A stretch of 6,613 nt of DNA from Desulfocapsa sp. (GCA_029935135.1 JAOZKX010000123.1:1-6613); one strand, 5' to 3'; positions 1 through 6,060 are shown, counted from the stretch's first letter. Translations and numbers: made by a program. The notes: generated by a model from the letters alone, not told the origin.

Positions 1-54
1 AGTCATTGTTTTTGCTAAATTACCCCTTGCAGCAGTATATGTAACAGTATTCAT
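1..54 (-). CDS. Phd/YefM-family antitoxin, N-terminal 18 codons (partial, runs off left edge)
   Basis: Reading leftward from 54, the frame gives MNTVTYTAARGNLAKTMT with no stop before the window edge. This matches the N-terminus of YefM/Phd antitoxins, where a beta strand with a pattern like 'MNTISYTEARQNL' opens the DNA-binding domain. Such antitoxins neutralise a RelE/YoeB- or Doc-type toxin encoded just downstream and repress their own operon together with it; the toxin would lie left of this window and cannot be seen. The start is well supported: AGGAGG at 61-66 on the minus strand stands 6 bases before the ATG, and a promoter and operator lie directly upstream. The gene faces against the neighbouring cassette gene, and its upstream DNA merges with an attC-like site, so I infer a toxin-antitoxin cassette inserted in reverse orientation. 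Only 18 residues are visible, so the family call rests on a short but characteristic match. Confidence 0.75.
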   Translation of the reverse strand, partial: MNTVTYTAARGNLAKTMT

Positions 55-75
55 AGTATTCCTCCTATGTGAACA

Positions 76-92
76 TGTACGCTTTAGTGTAC
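76..92. promoter_or_regulatory. YefM-like operator: two TGTAC motifs 12 bases apart
   Basis: TGTAC occurs at 76-80 and again at 88-92, a period of 12 bases, with a related TGTAT at 105-109. E. coli YefM-YoeB binds paired palindromes with TGTACA cores about 12 bases apart. The second motif overlaps the proposed -10 hexamer (86-91), and the first sits near the expected transcription start, so binding would block the promoter. Seen: the repeats and their positions. Inferred: autorepression. Confidence 0.5.
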
Positions 93-114
93 CATAAAGC
101 AAAATGTATAACAA
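86..114 (-). promoter_or_regulatory. Sigma70-type promoter for the antitoxin gene
   Basis: On the minus strand, TTGTTA (109-114) as -35 and TACACT (86-91) as -10 are separated by exactly 17 bases. Transcription would start near 79, giving a short leader that includes the AGGAGG ribosome binding site. Each hexamer matches consensus at 4 of 6 positions. The -35 overlaps the outer left arm of the attC-like repeat. Cassette-borne toxin-antitoxin genes are known to carry their own promoters, which fits. Confidence 0.6.
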
Positions 115-238
115 TGGTATTCACTGGAAAACAAGCAGCGCGTTTTTTCAAATGACCTTCAACGGTTACTCAAACTCTTAACTGCGAATTACATTAGTCG
201 GTAATCCCGCTTGTTTCCAGTGATAGCGAATGTTAGGG
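106..238 (+). repeat. attC-like integron recombination site (about 133 bases)
   Basis: The two ends form a long imperfect inverted repeat. TAACA at 109-113 pairs with TGTTA at 231-235. After a poorly paired stretch, TCACTGGAAAACAAGC (121-136) pairs with GCTTGTTTCCAGTGA (209-223), 15 pairs with one extra A on the left arm. This is the attC layout: R'' and R' boxes, an unpaired spacer, L'' and L' boxes with an extrahelical base, and a long variable centre. The right end GTTAGGG (232-238) resembles the GTTRRRY core, although the last base is G, not a pyrimidine; the left end GTATAAC departs from RYYYAAC at one base. Pairing stops just outside TAACA/TGTTA, as expected because the outer R' bases belong to the next cassette. 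The length is within the known attC range, close to the long Vibrio-type sites. Confidence 0.75.
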
Positions 239-253
239 CCGGACCAAACAACC

Positions 254-718
254 ATGTTAGAGCAATCACAAATTAAAGAGATTGGGATACCACTCCTTTC
301 TGTCACCATAGCATTAGCAGGGGTGCTTAGTGGTTATGTTCTAAACAGCTGGACAGTGGAAGCACAATCCACCTTGAAAACATTTGAGGTCACATTTCCC
401 GAAAAGCAGAAAGGGTATGCAAAGTTTATGAGCTTGCTTTCTGATAGTTTTTACTCAGCAGCTTGGCAGCAGCAAGAATCGCACTACAAGTTTTTAGATT
501 CGCTTGAAGACAATTATTTCGAATTGGAACCATATCTCTCTGCCACTAACAGGGAAAGAACATGGGCTGCAATCCAGGAATTTACCGAGTTTTGCGATAC
601 CATTCACTGGGCAGATCCGGTGACAGATATGGAAGTTGAGCTTGCATCTGATGAATTCACAAAACATCGCGATAAAATCCGTGCCTTACTCTTCCCTGAT
701 TTGTTTGAACGCAAATGA
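254..718 (+). CDS. Integron cassette protein of unknown function, one N-terminal membrane segment (154 aa)
   Basis: I do not recognise the family. From the ATG at 254 the product has 154 residues. A hydrophobic stretch at about residues 7-27 (GIPLLSVTIALAGVLSGYVL) is a single membrane anchor, followed by about 125 mostly helical, polar residues rich in aromatic and acidic side chains (WQQQESHYKF, LEDNYFELEPYL, WAAIQEFTEFCDTIHWADP) and ending in ALLFPDLFERK. No catalytic motif is evident. An in-frame ATG at 230 would add eight residues, but it overlaps the attC core at 232 and would be separated from the gene on recombination, so 254 is preferred. There is no strong ribosome binding site before 254, as often seen in cassette genes, which are usually read from an upstream promoter. 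The short leader after GTTAGGGC and the complementary GCCCTAAC ten bases after the stop support a cassette gene. Confidence 0.75.
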   Translation: MLEQSQIKEIGIPLLSVTIALAGVLSGYVLNSWTVEAQSTLKTFEVTFPEKQKGYAKFMSLLSDSFYSAAWQQQESHYKFLDSLEDNYFELEPYLSATNRERTWAAIQEFTEFCDTIHWADPVTDMEVELASDEFTKHRDKIRALLFPDLFERK

Positions 719-727
719 ATGTAATAC

Positions 728-735
728 GCCCTAAC
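728..735 (+). repeat. Inverse core (R'') of the second attC site, right half not found
   Basis: GCCCTAAC lies ten bases after the cassette stop codon. It is the exact 8-base complement of GTTAGGGC at 232-239, the beginning of the same cassette. In integron cassettes the inverse core at the 3' end is complementary to the cassette's own 5' end, because the two meet when the circle closes. No convincing L' and R' follow. The best partner is TTCAAGGTT (844-852), which pairs with AACACTTAGAA (733-743) if two bases bulge; its core GTTGGTG (850-856) is a poor R'. The site is therefore truncated, degenerate or misjudged. Confidence 0.5.
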
Positions 736-947
736 ACTTAGAAGGCTTCAGTTTGTCAAGCAATACAAATCTCTTGGGGCGAAAAGATATCGTCCTAAAG
801 CCGTAAGGCTAAATGAGCTTTGAAAGTCAGTTCCGTCTTGGGTTTCAAGGTTGGTGTCAGCTATTCTGGACCATACACTTACTGAGGATCAACTGGTAAA
901 ACTTCCATTGCTGATTTCTGGCAATGAGCAGAAATAAAAAATTCTTT
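736..947. other. Gene-free stretch between the cassette gene and the propeller gene
   Basis: No supported gene is seen. The stretch holds the remains of the possible second attC and a small hairpin, AGCC-GTAA-GGCT at 799-810. An open plus-strand run of 37 codons (824-934, stop TAA 935-937) encodes a peptide ending in LVKLPLLISGNEQK. It has no start codon or ribosome binding site and may be a decayed 3' gene end, but no family is recognised. Confidence 0.4.
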
Positions 948-1003
948 AAAAAATGAGGTTACGAATTCAGGACAAAAATCCCAAAAAACTGGGACACCTC
1001 ATT
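948..1003 (-). terminator. Probable intrinsic terminator of the propeller gene
   Basis: On the minus strand, AATGAGGT (996-1003) pairs perfectly with ACCTCATT (952-959), and four further T residues (951-948) follow. A smaller hairpin, CCCA with TGGG (980-983 and 990-993), sits inside the loop. It starts about 35 bases past the stop codon at 1038. The loop is long for a classic terminator, and the small inner hairpin breaks it up. Confidence 0.5.
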
Positions 1004-1037
1004 GAGATATTAAGTGAAGTGGTTACCTGATTTTTTA

Positions 1038-2225
1038 TCAATCATTTAATAAAATACTAAGAGCCGGTGCGGTGGTGACGGGATTAACAATATCTCCAAA
1101 CTTCATCACTGTCAGGTGATTGGCGGCAGTGTAATCTTCATATAATACATAAATAACACCAGCCCCAACTGCGATATCAGTATTGTCAACTGTACCGTCT
1201 GAGAAACCGGGAGAGCCAACATTTACCCAGCCACTGCCGTTAAATTCCATAGTTGTTGCCTTCCACGGCGAGCTTCCATGGTCGGAGAACGCGACATAAG
1301 GGGTATTGTCAGCATCTAAAGCTAACGATAGATAAGGCGCAAAACTGGTTGAAAAGCCTCGGTTACCAACATAGCTCCATACTCCGCCTGCAAATTTCAT
1401 CACCGTTGCTTTTTCTCCAATGTCCAGATCTCTAAAGGCGATATACGGTACATTGAGACTGTCTATGGCAATGTTTGTATCCCATGCATAACCAGCTGAA
1501 ACCCCGGCCGGTCCAACAAAATCCCATACTGCGCCATTAAATTTCATTACTGTTGCTTTGTCTGGTGTATTGGCATCAACATCTACATTCTGGTACACGA
1601 CATAGGGGGTACTGCTGCTGTCCAAAGCAATGTCGATATCAGATGCCAGCCCGGAGGAGAACCCGACTGTTCCCACCACATTCCAGGTATTGCCAGGAGT
1701 GTCAAATTTCATCACGGTTGCTTTATTTGCATGTGCAGTGTCAAGATAGGCGACAAAAGGAATACCACTGCCATCCACTGCAATCGATGTGGTAGCGGAA
1801 GAAGTAATCTGACCACCAGAAAAACCAGGTAGGCCCACAGTCTCCCAGACATTTGCAGTTCTAGGGAGTTTTTTCACTGTAGTGCGTAGTGCATTCTCAC
1901 CATCCCCATACAGTATGAAAATTGTATCACTGCCATCAATGGCAATAGAAATATCAGAAGTCATTCTGGTGGAAATTTCGGTGCCACTCACACTGGCCCA
2001 GACAGTACCCGTAAATTTCATTACCACAGGTCTGCCCGTGTTATTGTCAGCATAGGCGACATACGGAACTCCTCTGCTGTTCACGACGATAGAGCCGCTG
2101 GCGAGGCCTTCATTGGCAAATCCTTTTGGCCCTACAACTTCCCACTCTGTAGCCATCGAACTTACTATTGTTGAATTACACAAAAGCATATAAACAACAA
2201 AAAAAATTTTAAAAAAAGTTTTCAT
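1038..2225 (-). CDS. Exported seven-repeat beta-propeller-like protein (395 aa)
   Basis: A signal peptide (MKTFFKIFFVVYMLLCNS, likely cleaved near SSMA/T at residue 25) indicates export. The rest is seven tandem repeats of 48-54 residues beginning at Trp28, 76, 127, 181, 234, 283 and 333. Each follows the plan W..VG..GFS.G, then IA.D....PYVAY.D, then KATVMKF.G, that is, alternating strands with a conserved Trp, Asp and Lys-Phe. Seven such units suggest a closed seven-bladed propeller, used in secreted or surface proteins for binding; no catalytic residues are evident. Repeat 2 is the most diverged. A short tail after residue 380 ends in ALSILLND. The start is supported by AGGAAGG at 2234-2240, 8 bases upstream. 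It shares the strand of the beta-helix gene 225 bases upstream but probably has its own promoter in the gap. Its ligand is unknown. Confidence 0.85.
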   Translation of the reverse strand: MKTFFKIFFVVYMLLCNSTIVSSMATEWEVVGPKGFANEGLASGSIVVNSRGVPYVAYADNNTGRPVVMKFTGTVWASVSGTEISTRMTSDISIAIDGSDTIFILYGDGENALRTTVKKLPRTANVWETVGLPGFSGGQITSSATTSIAVDGSGIPFVAYLDTAHANKATVMKFDTPGNTWNVVGTVGFSSGLASDIDIALDSSSTPYVVYQNVDVDANTPDKATVMKFNGAVWDFVGPAGVSAGYAWDTNIAIDSLNVPYIAFRDLDIGEKATVMKFAGGVWSYVGNRGFSTSFAPYLSLALDADNTPYVAFSDHGSSPWKATTMEFNGSGWVNVGSPGFSDGTVDNTDIAVGAGVIYVLYEDYTAANHLTVMKFGDIVNPVTTAPALSILLND

Positions 2226-2314
2226 GGTCTTTACCTTCCTACGATTGCTTATGAAAAAATTCAGTGTCTGCGCAACAGAGACAGGGGAAACACAGTGTTA
2301 AGAGTATTATTATT

Positions 2315-2344
2315 ACTGTAGTATTTTTTTCTTGCTGAGGTCAA
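2315..2344 (-). promoter_or_regulatory. Possible promoter of the propeller gene
   Basis: On the minus strand, TTGACC (2339-2344; 5 of 6 matches to the -35 consensus) and TACAGT (2315-2320; 4 of 6) are spaced by 18 bases. The start would be near 2308, leaving a leader of about 80 bases. An AACAC-A-GTGTT palindrome at 2289-2299 lies just inside the leader and could be an operator. This is hexamer matching only. Confidence 0.35.
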
Positions 2345-2351
2345 TCACTTA

Positions 2352-2429
2352 AACAAAGCTGTGATGGAAAAAAGGAGTTCGCTTTTTAACAGTAGTTAAA
2401 TCGTAATTGATCTCCTTTAAGGCTTTGTT
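2352..2429. repeat. Three-tier nested inverted repeat between the two exported-protein genes
   Basis: AACAAAGC (2352-2359) pairs with GCTTTGTT (2422-2429). Inside it AAAGGAG (2371-2377) pairs with CTCCTTT (2412-2418), and inside that TTTAAC (2385-2390) pairs with GTTAAA (2395-2400) around a four-base loop. All three stems are perfect and roughly concentric, with unequal internal loops. It begins 21 bases past the stop of the beta-helix gene on the minus strand. No T tract follows directly on that strand. On the plus strand a run of eight T (2442-2449) comes 12 bases after the stem, too far for a standard terminator. It may protect or terminate the upstream message, or be a small mobile or regulatory RNA element. 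Confidence 0.5.
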
Positions 2430-2450
2430 GTTGAGTTTATGTTTTTTTTG

Positions 2451-3920
2451 TTACTGTTCTCTTCTTTGCCTGGAGTTAATAACAGTCTTTAAAAAGAGGA
2501 AAATATTTCTTTTGGAAACAGGGACTTCATAGGCTCCTGCATCAATGCCCGGGCCCTGTGGTCTGGATACATTGTCAATGTCTGTTTCAGGAGCCTCTAG
2601 AGAGCTTGCTGTGTCTTTGCAGGGAGAATTGGCTGTCAGGTGAAAATCATTACTGCTGAGATCAACAAAGCCAGGTAGTACTCCGCCAATACTGTCTGTA
2701 ACGGAAAGTGTTCCGTTAATAGTAGACTCATGGCTTGTTTTCCACCCTTCGGGAAGCCAGTTGTGATGAAGTGATATTGTCCCCTCACTGCTCATAATCC
2801 CAAGATTATTTCCACCGGAAGTGGGATAGAGAATATTGTTAAAAGCTATAACATGTTCCTCATTACTTGAGATCCCAAAGAGTGTTGTTTTCTCTGAGCG
2901 ATATGAAATAACACTATTATTGAAAAAGAAGAGGGTGCCTTTGCGATACAGGGAATGATCGACGCCGTCACCGCCATAATGGATCACCTGGCTGTTTTCC
3001 TGCACATCATGTTTGATGAGAACATTGCCGTATACATAACTCTCTCTGTAGTCCGGATCATTCACCAGTTCATTATGATCACTTTCAACAAGATCTATGG
3101 TTCGATTACCTGCTTCGATCCAGTTGTAACGGATAATGGTGCCCGCAGAGCGATCCTTCAGGTTATTTCCCCTGCATCCAGGCCGTAAGGGACCAAAATG
3201 GTTAAACTGAAAGGTGATATGGTCCGCCTCGGTGTAGTTATTATGTTGATAAATAGAATCTTCCATTCCGTTGCTGTGAATAAAATTTTTCTCAAGCAGC
3301 AGGTTACTGGCCTGTGAACCAGCAAAAAATCCGTTTGCACTGTTGTTCAGGATACAGTTGCGAATAGTGATGTCGGTACCAGCCTCCACATGGATTGAGG
3401 CTGCATTTTCCTGATATGTACCGTTGGAACCCGTGTCGTCAGTATAGTGATATGGTGGCCTGCCGCTGCGGATTTCAAGATTTTCAATGGTGATAAAGGC
3501 AGGTGGCTCTCCTGGATGGCTGGAACCGCCAATTTTTAATACTGAACGGTTTTCATTCCAGTAATCCAACTCTTGACGGGTAACAGCATTGTTGCCGCTG
3601 ATGACGGGGCGCTCTCCATTATCACTTAAAACCCCACGAACCACTACTGGAGATTCTGCACTTCCCGTGGTTGAAATGACCCACTTACACGCATACGGCT
3701 GCAGTCGGTAAGCAATCAGAACAAGTGATGATGGCTGCAGATTCTCCCATGGCACATCATTGGGTGTGGTGTAGGTTTTTCCGGGACCGACTTCATAGAT
3801 AAAATCAAAGTCGGCAGCATGCAGATGGGTGAGCGGTATCAGCAGGAGAAAACAGATAGAGAGTTGGATTGTGCTCTTTTGGCAAATTCCAACGAAATCG
3901 TTATTGTGGCAATTTGTCAT
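2451..3920 (-). CDS. Exported right-handed parallel beta-helix protein with choice-of-anchor-Q-like end (489 aa)
   Basis: The signal peptide has its hydrophobic core at about residues 17-32, with probable cleavage after LHA (35). Residues 43-115 match the opening of a family of secreted beta-helix proteins (VGPGKTYTTPNDVPW, then RGVLSDNGERPVISGNNA). From about 125 to 390 come coils with the N-x-I/V and I.I.N rhythm, for example FITIENLEI, ITIRNCI, LLLEKNFI, IIRYNWIE, YVYGNVLI, VIAFNNIL. Relatives include pectate- and chondroitinase-type polysaccharide lyases, but I see no secure catalytic set, so no enzymatic activity is assigned. Residues 411-465 (GVLPGFVDLSSNDFHL, SPCKD, then ETDIDNVSRPQG and IDAGAYE) resemble the choice-of-anchor Q ending. 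An unusual basic and hydrophobic tail of about 23 residues follows (KRNIFLFLKTVINSRQRREQ). GGAG at 3929-3932, 8 bases from the ATG, supports the start. Its promoter must lie within the plus-strand remnant upstream. Confidence 0.85.
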   Translation of the reverse strand: MTNCHNNDFVGICQKSTIQLSICFLLLIPLTHLHAADFDFIYEVGPGKTYTTPNDVPWENLQPSSLVLIAYRLQPYACKWVISTTGSAESPVVVRGVLSDNGERPVISGNNAVTRQELDYWNENRSVLKIGGSSHPGEPPAFITIENLEIRSGRPPYHYTDDTGSNGTYQENAASIHVEAGTDITIRNCILNNSANGFFAGSQASNLLLEKNFIHSNGMEDSIYQHNNYTEADHITFQFNHFGPLRPGCRGNNLKDRSAGTIIRYNWIEAGNRTIDLVESDHNELVNDPDYRESYVYGNVLIKHDVQENSQVIHYGGDGVDHSLYRKGTLFFFNNSVISYRSEKTTLFGISSNEEHVIAFNNILYPTSGGNNLGIMSSEGTISLHHNWLPEGWKTSHESTINGTLSVTDSIGGVLPGFVDLSSNDFHLTANSPCKDTASSLEAPETDIDNVSRPQGPGIDAGAYEVPVSKRNIFLFLKTVINSRQRREQ

Positions 3921-3932
3921 TGTCGTATCTCC

Positions 3933-4307
3933 ATGGAATTTCGTTGTCTGTTGTTGAGGAAAAGAATTCTGTACTCCACTTATATCTTAGATTACGATAT
4001 CGTTTCCCGGGATAACTGTATCATCAACAGCAGGGGAGATGGGCTGGCTTTTTTCAAACAGTTTATCAGTGATGGACAGGGCGGGTATCAGATTCAAGGC
4101 TATTCACATGTTGGCGCGGTGAGCGATTACGGGATCGATGGTTCGGGTGATAGTTTTCCCGTGAATCTGGATCCTGCCGCCTATTTTAATGATCCTGATA
4201 GCGGGGATTTTAGTCGTGTTCCAGGCAGTAGCTGCATGCAGCTGGATGCCGGGCTTATGGATTCTGCCCGCATACAACTGCTTTTTAATAATTATGGGGC
4301 TCATTGA
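3933..4307 (+). pseudogene. Remnant: C-terminal end of a beta-helix protein
   Basis: From the ATG at 3933 the frame gives 124 residues, but there is no ribosome binding site and no signal peptide. From about 3990 it reads like the last coils and end of a beta-helix protein: YDIVSRDNCIINSRGDGLAFF is a typical coil, and NLDPAAYFNDPDSGDFSRVPGSSCMQLDAG parallels the end of the intact protein at 2451-3920 (GFVDLSSNDFHLTANSPCKD). The N-terminal bulk of such a protein is missing, so I read this as the 3' end of a lost gene. The same frame stays open leftward to 3819, but that part overlaps the start of the minus-strand gene and has no beta-helix character. A short expressed protein cannot be excluded. 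It ends 26 bases before the stop of the converging transporter gene. Confidence 0.65.
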
Positions 4308-4333
4308 TTTTGAAGCACAGCCCGCAGCTGATC

Positions 4334-5911
4334 TTACTCCTTCTGCTTTTTTTGCATAAGCTGTAAAACAATTGCCAGTCCAGCCGATAGCAGACAGAGG
4401 GCGGCGGCAAGGGTAAAGGCAGCGGCATAACTTCCGGTCAGAACCTTGGCAAAGTTTCCGGCGGCAATACCGACAACCCCTGCAATCCCGTAGGCAGTGA
4501 AAACCCAGCCATAGTTAGCTCCCAGGTGTTTTGCGCCAAAAAAATCTGCAGTGGCCGATGGGAAGAGAGCAAAGTTGCCGCCAAAATTAAAGCCGACAAG
4601 GGCTGCCCCAATACTGAGTGCTGCCTCTGTTTTCATTCCGGCAAGAAAAAACATGACCCCTGCCTGCAGGGAAAACATTGCCACAAATGTCGGGGTGCGT
4701 CCAATCTTGTCCGAGAGAAAGCCCCAGACGATCCTGCCCACGGCATTAAAAATAGCAAGGAGCCCGACCGCTGCCGCCCCTTTTAACATCAGTGCACTTG
4801 TCTCTGGGGCAGTTAACACCTTCCCTGCTTCACTCGCTGCAGTTACAAGTTGTTCACCTGCAAAAACTTTGATAATCCCAATCACCATAAGGCCTGCCAT
4901 GGCACCACTGAAAAACATCAGCCAGAGGAGGTAGAATGCCGGATTCTTCAAGGTTTCCTGCCAGGTAGAGTCAGGGAGGACGGTTTTGTTGCTGGCGGAT
5001 TCAGTGGAGGGTGGATTGCAAAGGAGCAGGGCACCTGCGGTGATCCCGACAATGCAGACAAGTCCATGAATAATAAAGAATGGGAATATTCCCTGTTCGC
5101 TGATATAGCCCAGTGCCCCCCATTTCTGGCTGAAGAGATAGGCACCAAGGCCAAAACCGGCAACAGCGATACCGCTGACCAGTCCTTTCTGCTCTGGAAA
5201 CCATTTTACCAGTGCGGCAATTGGGCACACATAGGCAAATCCAATCCCTGCACCGGCCATAAAACCAATGGTTCCCCAGAGGAGGAGGAGTCGATCCATT
5301 TCAGCTATTTTTCCCACATACTGATTCCCAAGCATTATACTTGCTACAATACAGGTGGTCATAATACTCATTGGGGCATAGCGGACAATGACAGACTCTT
5401 TGTCCAGGTGTCCAAGAAAGGTATCAAAGAGCATAAGAACAAGAAGGGTGACAACTCCTGCAAAGAGCGCATGGGCAAGATAAAAAACGATGGCATTGGT
5501 CATAAGTCCGGCATAGATAAAACCGGATCCCATCAACAGGGCACCGATAATAGCAGGAATGGTCGGTCCTTTCACATCCTGAACACGTCCGGCTATAACC
5601 ATGACCGTGGCAAAACTTAAGATACAGATTGAAAAGGCATACTTCAGGATACCTTGCTGCTTGGCCATTTCAACCTTCATTTCCGCATTATTGGCCACGA
5701 TAATGGTTGTCTCGGCAATTTCCGCGCTATTCTGTGCTGCCTGTTGTGCTTCTGTGATCACAACCGGGAAAATATCTGCTGTCAGAGGTTCCCAGAAAAT
5801 TGAGTATCCGTAGACAGTGCCCAGAATCAGCTGTACCAGGATTGCACCGGCAAGAACCTGAAATCGTTTGTATTTGTTTGGTTGGGGTGAGAGAGATGAG
5901 CTGCCTGGCAT
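4334..5911 (-). CDS. MFS transporter, OFA (oxalate/formate antiporter) family, with extra membrane segments (525 aa)
   Basis: An inner-membrane carrier, probably for a small organic anion. OFA hallmarks appear in order: RFQVLAGAILVQLILGTVYGYSIF (17-39, TM1), GRVQDVKGP (108-116), GIGFAYVCPIAALVKWFPEQKGL (222-244), GIAVAGFGLGA (247-257), FNAVGRIVWGFLSDKIGR (388-405) and NFGGNFALFPSATADFFG with NYGWVFTAYGIAG (442-478). It is about 100 residues longer than the usual OFA length. The TM1-TM2 loop carries an alanine-rich, probably helical insert (about 50-88). Residues 137-206 insert two further hydrophobic stretches before the conserved TM4, so I count about 14 segments instead of 12. AGGAG at 5919-5923 lies 7 bases before the ATG. 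It is divergent from the beta-helix gene at 6121. Substrate is not determined: oxalate, formate, pyruvate or another monocarboxylate are all possible for the family. Confidence 0.85.
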   Translation of the reverse strand: MPGSSSLSPQPNKYKRFQVLAGAILVQLILGTVYGYSIFWEPLTADIFPVVITEAQQAAQNSAEIAETTIIVANNAEMKVEMAKQQGILKYAFSICILSFATVMVIAGRVQDVKGPTIPAIIGALLMGSGFIYAGLMTNAIVFYLAHALFAGVVTLLVLMLFDTFLGHLDKESVIVRYAPMSIMTTCIVASIMLGNQYVGKIAEMDRLLLLWGTIGFMAGAGIGFAYVCPIAALVKWFPEQKGLVSGIAVAGFGLGAYLFSQKWGALGYISEQGIFPFFIIHGLVCIVGITAGALLLCNPPSTESASNKTVLPDSTWQETLKNPAFYLLWLMFFSGAMAGLMVIGIIKVFAGEQLVTAASEAGKVLTAPETSALMLKGAAAVGLLAIFNAVGRIVWGFLSDKIGRTPTFVAMFSLQAGVMFFLAGMKTEAALSIGAALVGFNFGGNFALFPSATADFFGAKHLGANYGWVFTAYGIAGVVGIAAGNFAKVLTGSYAAAFTLAAALCLLSAGLAIVLQLMQKKQKE

Positions 5912-5954
5912 AATTTTTCTCCTGTTGAAGACTTCAAACCGGTTGATGTTTATT

Positions 5955-6060
5955 TATTTTGTCATAAATAGATCCCAAAAGACAAGAGAGAATATCTTCC
6001 TGCAGGATAGAGCTGGAGTAATTGCTATTTATACTGCAGGCGTGATAGTCTGACAAAATA
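5955..6060. repeat. Matched inverted repeats in the divergent intergenic region
   Basis: TATTTTGTCA (5955-5964) is exactly complementary to TGACAAAATA (6051-6060). The bases that follow the left copy, ATAAATAG (5964-5971), are exactly complementary to CTATTTAT (6025-6032). The left arm is thus continuous for 17 bases, and the right arm is split by 18 bases. Between them lies a perfect palindrome, TCCTGCAGGA (5998-6007), whose CTGCAGG recurs at 6034-6040. The region separates the transporter and the right-hand beta-helix gene, so paired regulator sites or a structured leader are both possible. AT-rich composition lowers the significance. Confidence 0.4.

Noticed and set aside
230..253. Upstream ATG at 230 as start of the cassette gene
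   Set aside because: It overlaps the recombination core at 232, so it would belong partly to the neighbouring cassette. The ATG at 254 is inside the cassette.
824..937. 37-codon open frame as a gene
   Set aside because: No start codon, ribosome binding site or recognised family. At best it is a decayed gene end, noted under the gene-free stretch.
2352..2449. Plus-strand terminator formed by the nested repeat and the T8 run
   Set aside because: The T run starts 12 bases after the stem, and no plus-strand gene ends upstream.
2451..2520. C-terminal tail of the beta-helix protein as a PEP-CTERM or LPXTG-like sorting signal
   Set aside because: The tail is hydrophobic then basic, but has no PEP, LPXTG or similar motif and the hydrophobic run is too short.
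4850..5620. Plus-strand open frame of 256 codons
   Set aside because: It lies wholly inside the OFA transporter gene on the other strand. Its peptide is low in hydrophobic order and rich in K, G, H and N, with no recognisable motif. The transporter reading has clear family motifs.
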